Shown here: piece after piece, positions 1-5,721 of the stretch
Layout: the number at the start of each line of letters is the position of its first letter
Position numbering within the stretch: the first letter of the stretch is position 1
Origin: Planctomycetota bacterium
GTDB taxonomy: Bacteria; Planctomycetota; Phycisphaerae; UBA1845; CAIVHJ01
Direction of reading: 5' to 3'
Length of the DNA stretch: 5,721 nt
Assembly (NCBI GenBank): GCA_022565195.1
Contig: JADFJZ010000128.1
Span: forward strand, 1-5,721
The notes under the pieces: generated by a model
The model's database searches: none
The model's input: only the letters and a program-made list of their open reading frames with translations
Told to the model about the DNA's origin: nothing
Made by a program: the position numbers and the translations under genes

Positions 1-708
1 TACGAGCCGCAGGAAGAGCTATCTTTCGTCGGCCGAACTTTGCAGCAGCTTGGAACCGCGATCGGCAGCGAGCTGCCCATCCTGGGCTTTGCCGGCGCGC
101 CGTTGACGCTCGCGTTCTTCCTGATCGAAGGCAAGAGCCCCGGCGATCGCGCGACGATCAGCCGTGGCCTCATGCGTGAACAACCAGCCTTGTTGCATGA
201 ATTGCTCGACAAGCTCGCCGATATGACCATCCGCTACCTCAACTATCAGATCCAGAACGGCGCTCACGCCGTTCAGTTGTTTGAATCGATGGCAGACCTG
301 CTGACGCCGGCGGAATATGAAGAATTCGCCCATCCCTACCATGCCCGGATATTCGACGCACTCGCTGGCAGCGTCCCGACAATTCTATTCGCCAAAGAAC
401 AGCCAAACGTCAACCTGATGGTGCAGAGCGGAGCGGATGTGTTGAGCGTGGGAACATGCGTCGATCTCGAATCAGCAGCCCGCACACATGGGCAGCACGT
501 CGCATTTCAGGGCAATCTCGACAACCGCCTGCTGGCGGGAGGCACAGCGCGTGATATCCAGCAGGCTGTGCGGAGTTGCGTCGCAGCCGGCAACCATCAG
601 GGGCACATCCTGAACTTGAATCACGGCCTTCTCCGCGAGACGCCGTTCGAGAACGTGCGACTCGTTGTCGATATTTGCAAAGAGACACGATTGACGCTAA
701 CCGCCTGA
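1..708 (+). CDS. hemE: Uroporphyrinogen decarboxylase HemE (5' end outside window)
   Basis: This enzyme removes the four acetate carboxyl groups of uroporphyrinogen III to give coproporphyrinogen III, in the cytoplasm and without a cofactor. The reading frame is open from base 1, and 235 residues are visible. The family is usually about 340-355 residues, so roughly 110 N-terminal residues, including the catalytic Asp region, lie upstream. Family landmarks are GFAGAPLTLAFFLIEG (85-132), LFES (277-288), FAKEQ (near 388-402), FQGNLDN (505-525) and LNLNHG with its conserved His at 622-624. Several positions depart from the usual consensus: Phe (118-120) replaces the common Tyr of the sYmiEG motif, Leu replaces Trp in GAPWT, the usual LDW motif reads GTC, and NLGHG reads NLNHG. 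These look like lineage-specific variants rather than decay, because the frame is intact. The stop TGA (706-708) lies inside the 3' end of the convergent oxidase gene. Identification is firm; the true start is not visible. Confidence 0.97.
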   Translation, partial: YEPQEELSFVGRTLQQLGTAIGSELPILGFAGAPLTLAFFLIEGKSPGDRATISRGLMREQPALLHELLDKLADMTIRYLNYQIQNGAHAVQLFESMADLLTPAEYEEFAHPYHARIFDALAGSVPTILFAKEQPNVNLMVQSGADVLSVGTCVDLESAARTHGQHVAFQGNLDNRLLAGGTARDIQQAVRSCVAAGNHQGHILNLNHGLLRETPFENVRLVVDICKETRLTLTA

Positions 709-2121
709 CAGTGAGGCCGCTTCAGCCGGTAGTGCGACCATCTTGTCCACTATCTCGCGCGCCTGCCGCACACAGTCATTGATCGACACGCCCTCCAAGT
801 AGTTGCCGACCAAATGCAGATTCGGGACAGAGGATAGCTGCGCTCGGATGCACCGCACGATCTCCGTGTGGCCTGGGTAGTATTGCGGTACGGCGTTCGC
901 ATGTCGACAGGAGTTCACCAGCACGGGATCGCCACGAAGTTCGAGCAAGTCCCGCAATTCGTCCATCGCCAGAGCGACCAGTTCATCATCATTCTTGCGT
1001 GCCAATTCCGGCCGCTTCGCGCCGCCAACGAACACACGGAGAAGATGGTGATCCGGCGGAGCATGGCTCGGGAATATCGAACTCGCCCACAGCACACCGA
1101 GGAATGAGAGCCCCTCTTCCTTGGGAGGCACGAGGAATCCAAAGCCCTTCAAATCATGCCCGATATCTTCTCTCCGGAATCCCAAATTCAGAATGACCAA
1201 AGGAACGCTCTCAACCGTAGCGAGTGACTCCGCGATCCTGCCCGCCGGTTCGTCCGCCATGGTTTTCAGCAAGCCAATCGCCTGCCCGATCGGCGTGGCC
1301 AGGACCACGTGCCGCGTATCGAGACTTTGCGAGACACCCGACGCGCTATAGGCAACACAGTATCCGTCACCGCGACGTTCAACAGAAGTCACTTCGCAAT
1401 TCGTGCTCACTGCATTGCCCAGGCCTCGGGCGATCGCGTCCGACACTGCCCCTAACCCCCCGACGAAATTGATCAAGCCTTTCCATCGGCGGCGCGGATT
1501 TTTCGGCTTGCCGATACGGCGGATTGGAACACTCAATCCGTGCAAGAACAGCGAACGGTACTCACGATCCAACCTGCCAAGGGATGGAAAGCAGGCCTTG
1601 AGACTCAGGCGATCCGCGTCGCCGCCGAAAACGCCGGTGACGAACGCACCGAGCACGTTGTGGGCGAATTCGGCTCCAAAATGCCGGGTCGCGAAGTCTC
1701 CGATCGTTGGATCATCACTCTTCGGCCGGCGCGCACAAATCGGCTCCGCAAGCAGTCGCATCTTACCGCTCGCGGAGAGAAAGCGACTGGTGAGGAGCGA
1801 CGCCGGACCCGACGGCAGCGGCACCAGCCGTCCGCCAAGATACAAATACCGCATCTTGGCGTCCGGACCCGCCGGTTCCACTTCGATGTCATCTCCGAGG
1901 TCGCCGAGCAACTGCTCGAAGGCCGGATCGCGAACCAGCACGTTGAAAGGCCCTTGTTCCAGCAGGAAGCCGTCTTGGCGGAGCGTGCGCATACACCCGC
2001 CGACGGCAGGATTCTTCTCCAGCAAACGGACATCGCGACCGGCCTTTCGGAGGAACCACGCAGTGGCCAGCCCGCTCACGCCGCCGCCGATTACGACATA
2101 TTCACAGTTCTGTCGATTCAC
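697..2121 (-). CDS. hemY: FAD-dependent protoporphyrinogen/coproporphyrinogen oxidase (HemY/CgoX type)
   Basis: This oxygen-dependent oxidase takes six electrons from protoporphyrinogen IX, or from coproporphyrinogen III in organisms using the coproporphyrin route. It is often labelled hemG in annotations, but it is not the flavodoxin-like HemG of E. coli. The protein has 474 residues, normal for the family. An N-terminal FAD dinucleotide fold shows GGGVSG (12-17), with the ribose-binding Glu at 35 followed by the NPAVGG loop (37-42). Further family motifs are GAFVTGVFGGDADRLSL (158-174), GFGFLVPPKEE (326-336), VFVGGAKRPEL (363-373), AVPQYYPGH (410-418) and the C-terminal FAD motif GNYLEGVSINDC (439-450). 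I see no signal peptide or transmembrane segment. The start is GTG at 2121-2119, because an in-frame TGA lies three codons upstream; a weak GGCGG ribosome binding site sits 9 nt ahead. It is transcribed divergently from hemC and converges on hemE with a 12-bp overlap. The sequence alone does not settle which porphyrinogen is the substrate. Confidence 0.95.
   Translation of the reverse strand: MNRQNCEYVVIGGGVSGLATAWFLRKAGRDVRLLEKNPAVGGCMRTLRQDGFLLEQGPFNVLVRDPAFEQLLGDLGDDIEVEPAGPDAKMRYLYLGGRLVPLPSGPASLLTSRFLSASGKMRLLAEPICARRPKSDDPTIGDFATRHFGAEFAHNVLGAFVTGVFGGDADRLSLKACFPSLGRLDREYRSLFLHGLSVPIRRIGKPKNPRRRWKGLINFVGGLGAVSDAIARGLGNAVSTNCEVTSVERRGDGYCVAYSASGVSQSLDTRHVVLATPIGQAIGLLKTMADEPAGRIAESLATVESVPLVILNLGFRREDIGHDLKGFGFLVPPKEEGLSFLGVLWASSIFPSHAPPDHHLLRVFVGGAKRPELARKNDDELVALAMDELRDLLELRGDPVLVNSCRHANAVPQYYPGHTEIVRCIRAQLSSVPNLHLVGNYLEGVSINDCVRQAREIVDKMVALPAEAASLSGG
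700..730. repeat. Imperfect inverted repeat at the hemE/hemY convergent overlap
   Basis: ACCGCCTGA (700-708) and TCAGCCGGT (722-730) pair at 8 of 9 positions across a 13-nt spacer. The left arm contains the hemE stop codon, and both arms lie in the last codons of the opposite-strand oxidase gene. No T tract follows on either strand. It could act as a stem-loop at the 3' end of the hemE message, or be chance in GC-rich sequence. Confidence 0.2.
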
Positions 2122-2200
2122 CGCACATCACCGCCAAAGGAGATAGCAATTGCCGTGCCATTACTTGCGAGACTGCATCATATCAGCATATGCTACCGAC
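2122..2200. promoter_or_regulatory. Divergent hemY/hemC control region
   Basis: These 79 bp are the only space between two divergently transcribed heme genes, so both promoters should lie here or just inside the genes. Toward hemC, TTGCGA (2165-2170) and TATGCT (2189-2194), 18 bp apart, each match 4 of 6 sigma-70 consensus bases; they would start transcription close to the hemC ATG at 2201. Toward the oxidase gene, TATGAT on the minus strand (2182-2177) matches 5 of 6 bases of a -10 box, but I see no good -35. A perfect 10-bp palindrome, AGCATATGCT (2185-2194), overlaps the hemC -10 candidate and could be an operator, or chance. That a control region is here follows from gene orientation; the individual boxes are weak. 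Confidence 0.45.
2136..2152 (+). promoter_or_regulatory. Strong ribosome binding site 7 nt before an upstream TTG in the hemC frame
   Basis: AAAGGAG (2136-2142) is the best Shine-Dalgarno match near hemC. It sits 7 nt before TTG (2150-2152), which is in frame with hemC and is the first possible start after the in-frame TAG at 2144-2146. Use of this TTG would add 17 residues (MPCHYLRDCIISAYATD) to HemC. The family normally begins with a few residues before IGTRGS, which fits the ATG at 2201 instead, yet that ATG has no recognisable ribosome binding site. The motif may be real, may drive a minor longer form, or may be coincidental. Confidence 0.35.
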
Positions 2201-3124
2201 ATGAAAAGGCTGGTCATCGGCACTCGTGGCAGCAAGCTGGCTCGGACGCAGACGGAATGGGTCGCGGACCGCTTGAGAGAAGCACATACGAGAATGGCCA
2301 TCGAAATCAAGGTCATCCGAACCACCGGCGACCGCGACCAGTCCACACCGCTGCCCGCGATCGGGGGCAAGGGGCTGTTCACACAAGAGCTGGACCAAGA
2401 GTTGCTCGACGGCAAGATCGACTGTGCCGTCCACAGCATGAAGGACTTGCCCACCGACCTGCCCGACGGCATTACCATCCTCGCAGTGCCGGATCGCGAA
2501 CAACCGCACGATGCCTTGATCAGTCGGGAAGGCTTGAGATTCCTGGAGTTGCCGAGGGGCGCGACGGTCGGCACCGGCAGCTTACGCCGCAGAGCGCAGT
2601 TACGGTGCATCCGAGATGATTTGGAGTATGCGGACATCCGCGGCAATGTGGACACTCGAATCACGAAACTCACGCACGGCGACTATGAGGCCATCATTCT
2701 GGCGGCTGCGGGCCTGCGACGGTTGGGTTTGGAAGAGCAAATCACCGAGACGTTCGAGCCCAATGTCGTGCTGCCGGCTGTGGGCCAGGGTGCTTTGGCC
2801 ATCACCGGCCGAAAGGGTGACAAGACGACGCGCGACACGCTTCGCCCGATCGGCGACCTCAACACTCGCCGCTCCGTAACGAGTGAACGCGCCTTCCTGT
2901 CAGTCCTTGGCGGTGGATGCCACGTCCCGATCGCCGCCTATGCGCAAGTCAAAGGGCGGCAGTTGCAGCTTGAAGGACTGGTTGTGGCTCCCGACGGCGC
3001 TGCCCGCGTCCGCGACCGCATCACCGGGCCGGCCAAAGATGCGGCAGTGCTCGGCGCGCAGCTCGGTGAACGACTGCTCAAACTGGGCGCCGGGTCCATT
3101 CTTCAATCACTGAACCAGACATGA
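2201..3124 (+). CDS. hemC: Hydroxymethylbilane synthase (porphobilinogen deaminase) HemC
   Basis: HemC polymerises four porphobilinogen molecules into the linear tetrapyrrole hydroxymethylbilane in the cytoplasm, building on a dipyrromethane cofactor it assembles itself. From ATG 2201 the protein has 307 residues, close to the usual 305-315. It begins with IGTRGSKLARTQTEW (6-20). GGKGLFTQEL (55-64) follows, then AVHSMKDLPT (76-85), in which Asp82 corresponds to the catalytic Asp84 of E. coli. GTGSLRRRAQL (124-134), DIRGNVDTRI (145-154), AAGLRRLG (169-176) and LPAVGQGALAI (191-201) come next. Cys240 in GGGCHVPI is the residue that carries the dipyrromethane cofactor. All key residues are present, so the enzyme should be active. 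I chose ATG 2201 because it gives the family N-terminus; an in-frame TTG at 2150 with a better ribosome binding site is the alternative. The stop overlaps the hemD start as ATGA, which suggests a hemC-hemD operon with translational coupling. Confidence 0.98.
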   Translation: MKRLVIGTRGSKLARTQTEWVADRLREAHTRMAIEIKVIRTTGDRDQSTPLPAIGGKGLFTQELDQELLDGKIDCAVHSMKDLPTDLPDGITILAVPDREQPHDALISREGLRFLELPRGATVGTGSLRRRAQLRCIRDDLEYADIRGNVDTRITKLTHGDYEAIILAAAGLRRLGLEEQITETFEPNVVLPAVGQGALAITGRKGDKTTRDTLRPIGDLNTRRSVTSERAFLSVLGGGCHVPIAAYAQVKGRQLQLEGLVVAPDGAARVRDRITGPAKDAAVLGAQLGERLLKLGAGSILQSLNQT

Positions 3125-3948
3125 ATGAGCCGCCCGACGACCCCATTTCATCGCCGCCTGACCCACCACTGGCAGGGTGCTGTGTCGTCGTAACGCGCCC
3201 TCGTGATCAGAGCGACCAACTACGCGAACAGCTTGAGCAACTCGGGGCTCGGGTTATCTCGTTTCCCACGATCAAGATTGTGCCCGCGCGAGACGCTGCC
3301 CCTCTTGAAGCAGCATTGGAACGGATTCGCCAATACGACTGGATTCTGTTCACCAGCCGCAATACCGTTGACGCGGTTGCGCGAACGACGAAAGCTAATG
3401 CGGCAGAAGCCTTGGGCGAAGTTCGAATCGCCGTCGTCGGCAAGGCGACACATCGGCGCCTGACCGACCTGGGTATCCAGGCGGACTTCGTACCATCGCA
3501 GTTCAACATGGCGACGCTTTGCTCCGAGCTGATTCAACAGGCAAACGTCGACGGGCAGCGATTTCTCTATCCCTGTGGCGATCTCGCGGACGCCGAAGGC
3601 CCACAGGCATTGCGGGATGCGGGGGCGATTGTTGACGCGATCGAAGCCTATCGCACCATTCCGGACGATTCGGCGGACGCCGACTCGCTGCGCCGGAGTC
3701 TGGCCGCCGAGGAAATTGACGCCATCGTGTTTGCAAGCCCCAGCGCCGTGCAGGCATTCTTCAACAAGATTACTTCACATTGCGTCTCCCCGCACGTCGG
3801 CCTGGTGAGCATCGGCCTGAAAACGTCACAAGCCCTGGAAAAGGCAGCCCCCGGCCGGGTGACGGAAGCTCGGCAGGCGGGAGTCGAGGGTCTGATCGAG
3901 GCGCTCATCCGTGCGCTCGGGCTTCGACGAGCTCAGTCGAGCCGCTGA
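3121..3948 (+). CDS. hemD: Uroporphyrinogen-III synthase HemD
   Basis: HemD cyclises hydroxymethylbilane with inversion of ring D to form uroporphyrinogen III, the last common precursor of heme, siroheme and cobalamin. The protein has 275 residues, slightly long for the family (about 240-270). The poorly conserved HEM4 fold of two Rossmann-like lobes can be recognised: VVVTRP (22-27) at the start of the first lobe, YDWILFTSRNTVDAV (72-86), then VVGKATHRRLTDLGIQADFVP (105-125). In the second lobe are EAYRT (175-179), whose Tyr177 fits the conserved active-site tyrosine region, IDAIVFASPSAVQAFF (199-214) and SIGLKTSQAL (230-239). The first 16 residues are a Pro/Asp-rich tail outside the fold. 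ATG 3121 overlaps the hemC stop (ATGA) and has no clear ribosome binding site of its own, consistent with translational coupling. The last codons are built from a palindrome (3920-3943). Product order in the pathway and linkage to hemC support the assignment. Confidence 0.95.
   Translation: MNEPPDDPISSPPDPPLAGCCVVVTRPRDQSDQLREQLEQLGARVISFPTIKIVPARDAAPLEAALERIRQYDWILFTSRNTVDAVARTTKANAAEALGEVRIAVVGKATHRRLTDLGIQADFVPSQFNMATLCSELIQQANVDGQRFLYPCGDLADAEGPQALRDAGAIVDAIEAYRTIPDDSADADSLRRSLAAEEIDAIVFASPSAVQAFFNKITSHCVSPHVGLVSIGLKTSQALEKAAPGRVTEARQAGVEGLIEALIRALGLRRAQSSR
3920..3943. terminator. GC-rich palindrome at the convergent hemD/mutS2 3' ends
   Basis: GGCTTCGAC (3920-3928) and GTCGAGCC (3936-3943) pair as an 8-bp stem with one bulged T around the 7-nt loop GAGCTCA. 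It sits within the last codons of hemD, just before its stop, and 13 bp beyond the mutS2 stop on the other strand. Its position between convergent genes suits a two-way terminator. No run of T follows on either strand, so it is not a classical intrinsic terminator. The TTCGACnnGCTCAG core resembles palindromic repeats that I recall being scattered between genes in many GC-rich bacteria; this is recollection, not a search result. Confidence 0.35.
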
Positions 3949-3955
3949 CGTGGGC

Positions 3956-5721
3956 TTACTCTGCCGGTTTGGCGAGAACTCTCAATTGCACTTCATGATC
4001 GATTGCACCGATGGACACCAGCGCTGATTGCTTGTGCAATTGCATGCGAACGACCGTCCCGCTCTTGCCGAACGTCGAAACGTGTACTGGATCGCCGGGT
4101 CGCAAATTGTTCAGCCAGGCCAGCCATTGCTCATATGCGGCGCGTTTGTCGCGCAGCTCTCGCTCCTTTTGCTCGAACGACGCCTGCGACCGTTTGGCTT
4201 CCAACTGGGCCTGAGTGGCTGCTTTGCGTGCCCGCTCGGCCCCCCGGCGTGCCTCCAAGGTTCCTTCGATGGCCTTCGACAAAGACCGATGCTGATCGTC
4301 CAAATGGCCTTTGGCCCGTTTGATCACTCGACTCGGAAGCCCGAGGCGCTGGGCGATGGCGATGGCGTTGCTGTTGCCGGGCTCGCCGAGGCGCAGGACA
4401 TAGGTCGGCCGCAGCGATTCGACGTCGAATTCGACCGACGCGTTGTCCACGCGCTCCGTGGTGTAGGCTGCGGCTTTGAGTTGCGACAGGTGCGTCGTCA
4501 AAACAGCACAGCAGCCGAGGGCCAGCAACTCGTCCATGACGGCCCAGCCGATGGCGGACCCTTCGTCCGGGTCCGTGCCGGCGCCCAGCTCGTCAATCAA
4601 TACGAGTGATCGCGGCCCCGCCTCCTCCACCACGCGGCGGATATTCGCAAGGTGCCCGCTGAACGTGCTCAGCGACTGCTCGAGGCTCTGCTCGTCGCCG
4701 ATGTCGATGAAGATGCGTTCGTAGACCGGCAGCACGGACCCCTCCGCAACCGGTATCGGAATCCCCGCCTGGGCCATGGCAGCGAGCAGCCCAACGGTTT
4801 TCAGCACCACGGTCTTACCGCCGGTGTTCGGGCCGGTGACGACCAGCACGTCAAAGTCCTCGCCCAACCGAATGTCGATTGGCACGACTCTGTTCTCGGT
4901 GCCGGCAAACAGATCCACGAGGACCGGATGCCGCGCCTCGCGCAGGTCGAGGATGCCGTTCTCGCCAATTTCGGGGCAAATGGCGTTGCGCGTGCGCGCG
5001 TATTTCACCTTGGCAGATATGAGGTCCAATACGCTGACCGCCTCCAGCGTCGTCAGTATCTCGTCGGCATGTCGATGAACAAGCCGCGTCAGCGCCAACA
5101 GGATCCGGGTGATTTCCTCATGTTCCTTGATGCGCAGCTTGGCGATGGCGTTGTTCAGCTCGACGACCTCCGACGGCTCGACAAACACAGTCGCGCCGCT
5201 GTCGGAACTTCGATGAATGATGCCGGGGATATGCCCTCGATACTCCGCCTTTAGCGGAAGGACGACGCGGTCGTTGTGAAATGTGCTCTTGGGATATTGC
5301 AGCACTTTCAAATAGCGCGGCTGCTTCAGGATGCGCTCGAAGACGGACGCAATTCGCGCGCGCGTGGCTTCGATCTTGCCGCGCAGTGTCTCCAGTTTGG
5401 GGCTGGCTGTATCGCGGACCGCGCCGCGGGAGTCGATGGCTTGATCGATCTCGTGAGCGATGGCAGTCAGGTCGGTCACTCGATGGGCGATCTTGCTCAG
5501 CAGTTCTGCTTCAGGCGGCAACGACTCGAACCAGCGACAGAGCACCCCCGTACCCGCAAGAGTCGCCTGCACCTCGCACAGCGCCTCGGGTTCCAGCGCC
5601 GCCGGCTTGCCCGATGCCTCGACGTGTGGCCGAATGTCCCGCATTCCCCCCAGTGGCGGCAAGCCCTGCTCCACTTCGACCGTGATCATTTGGCCGACCT
5701 GAGCCAGCCAGTGCCGCACAT
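3956..5721 (-). CDS. mutS2: MutS2 family ATPase lacking the Smr domain (N-terminus outside window)
   Basis: MutS2 proteins are MutS-like dimeric ATPases that lack the mismatch-recognition domains. Known roles are suppression of homologous recombination and, in Bacillus subtilis, rescue of collided ribosomes. The frame is open to the window edge, with 587 residues visible; comparison with B. subtilis MutS2 suggests about 40 N-terminal residues are missing. Counting from the GTG at 5719, the core and lever region carries PPLGGMRDIR (21-30) and SSDSGATVFVEPSEVVELNN (171-190). The ATPase shows Walker A GPNTGGKT (296-303), FIDIGDEQSLEQSLSTFSGH (337-356) and Walker B LVLIDELGAGTDP (372-384), followed by the TTH motif (408-410). 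A charged, probably coiled-coil stretch (about 470-535) and a KOW-like segment (about 539-582, LRPGDPVHV...) end the protein. The usual C-terminal Smr nuclease domain is absent, and the coiled coil is about 60 residues shorter than in B. subtilis. The stop TAA (3958-3956) is 7 bp from the hemD stop, and no Smr remnant is visible beyond it. Confidence 0.95.
   Translation of the reverse strand, partial: VRHWLAQVGQMITVEVEQGLPPLGGMRDIRPHVEASGKPAALEPEALCEVQATLAGTGVLCRWFESLPPEAELLSKIAHRVTDLTAIAHEIDQAIDSRGAVRDTASPKLETLRGKIEATRARIASVFERILKQPRYLKVLQYPKSTFHNDRVVLPLKAEYRGHIPGIIHRSSDSGATVFVEPSEVVELNNAIAKLRIKEHEEITRILLALTRLVHRHADEILTTLEAVSVLDLISAKVKYARTRNAICPEIGENGILDLREARHPVLVDLFAGTENRVVPIDIRLGEDFDVLVVTGPNTGGKTVVLKTVGLLAAMAQAGIPIPVAEGSVLPVYERIFIDIGDEQSLEQSLSTFSGHLANIRRVVEEAGPRSLVLIDELGAGTDPDEGSAIGWAVMDELLALGCCAVLTTHLSQLKAAAYTTERVDNASVEFDVESLRPTYVLRLGEPGNSNAIAIAQRLGLPSRVIKRAKGHLDDQHRSLSKAIEGTLEARRGAERARKAATQAQLEAKRSQASFEQKERELRDKRAAYEQWLAWLNNLRPGDPVHVSTFGKSGTVVRMQLHKQSALVSIGAIDHEVQLRVLAKPAE

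Noticed and set aside
1403..2146. 247-codon plus-strand open frame antisense to the oxidase gene
   Set aside because: It is fully antisense to conserved FAD-oxidase motifs and its translation is a low-complexity Arg/Ser/Pro-rich sequence with no recognisable domain.
2190..2204. Tiny ATG CTA CCG ACA TGA frame overlapping the hemC ATG, as a possible leader peptide
   Set aside because: Four codons with no ribosome binding site; the ATGA overlap with hemC is probably chance.
1540..2619. 359-codon plus-strand open frame antisense to the oxidase gene and running into hemC
   Set aside because: It crosses two well-supported genes in other frames, its product resembles no family I know and is rich in Arg, His and Gln, as expected for a GC-rich shadow frame.
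4028..5254. Two plus-strand open frames (193 and 200 codons) antisense to mutS2
   Set aside because: They mirror the conserved MutS2 ATPase codons on the other strand and show no protein family features.
5687..5689. Internal ATG (Met 11 of the visible MutS2) as the true mutS2 start
   Set aside because: Family alignment from memory needs about 40 more N-terminal residues upstream, and the frame stays open to the window edge, so the gene most likely begins outside.
1..5721. Search for tRNA or rRNA genes, CRISPR arrays, insertion sequences, attachment sites or defence genes
   Set aside because: The window is almost fully covered by five housekeeping genes and I saw no such signal in the remaining spaces.

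Overview
The window is a housekeeping segment of a GC-rich bacterial chromosome. It holds a heme (tetrapyrrole) biosynthesis cluster followed by a MutS2 gene. There are five protein genes, two of them cut by the window edges, packed with almost no free space. I see no RNA genes, CRISPR arrays, insertion sequences, integrases or phage genes. The best guess for the organism is a planctomycete or a relative. This rests on the divergent HemE signature motifs and on a MutS2 without its Smr domain, and it is a moderate to weak inference from memory of those families, not from a search.

Layout. Bases 1-708 (+) encode the C-terminal two thirds of hemE (uroporphyrinogen decarboxylase). It converges on, and overlaps by 12 bp, an FAD-dependent protoporphyrinogen/coproporphyrinogen oxidase gene (hemY, often labelled hemG; 697-2121, -). 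A 79-bp divergent intergenic region (2122-2200) separates that gene from hemC (2201-3124, +), which overlaps hemD (3121-3948, +) by an ATGA junction. hemD converges on mutS2 (3956-5721, -, N-terminus off the window) with only 7 bp between the stop codons. A palindrome at the hemD 3' end probably marks this junction.

How the genes work together. HemC condenses four porphobilinogens into hydroxymethylbilane. HemD closes and inverts ring D to give uroporphyrinogen III. HemE decarboxylates this to coproporphyrinogen III. HemY removes six electrons from protoporphyrinogen IX, or from coproporphyrinogen III if the organism uses the coproporphyrin route. The cluster therefore covers the middle and late-middle of heme synthesis. 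hemA/hemL/hemB, the coproporphyrinogen oxidase and the ferrochelatase are not in view. MutS2 is unrelated in function: it is a MutS-like ATPase linked to recombination control and ribosome-collision rescue.

The points most worth a second look are the Smr-less MutS2, the hemC start (a well-placed ribosome binding site before an upstream TTG versus the conserved ATG), the compact divergent hemY/hemC control region, the palindrome in the last codons of hemD, and the altered motifs in HemE. I found no evidence of a new multi-gene system.
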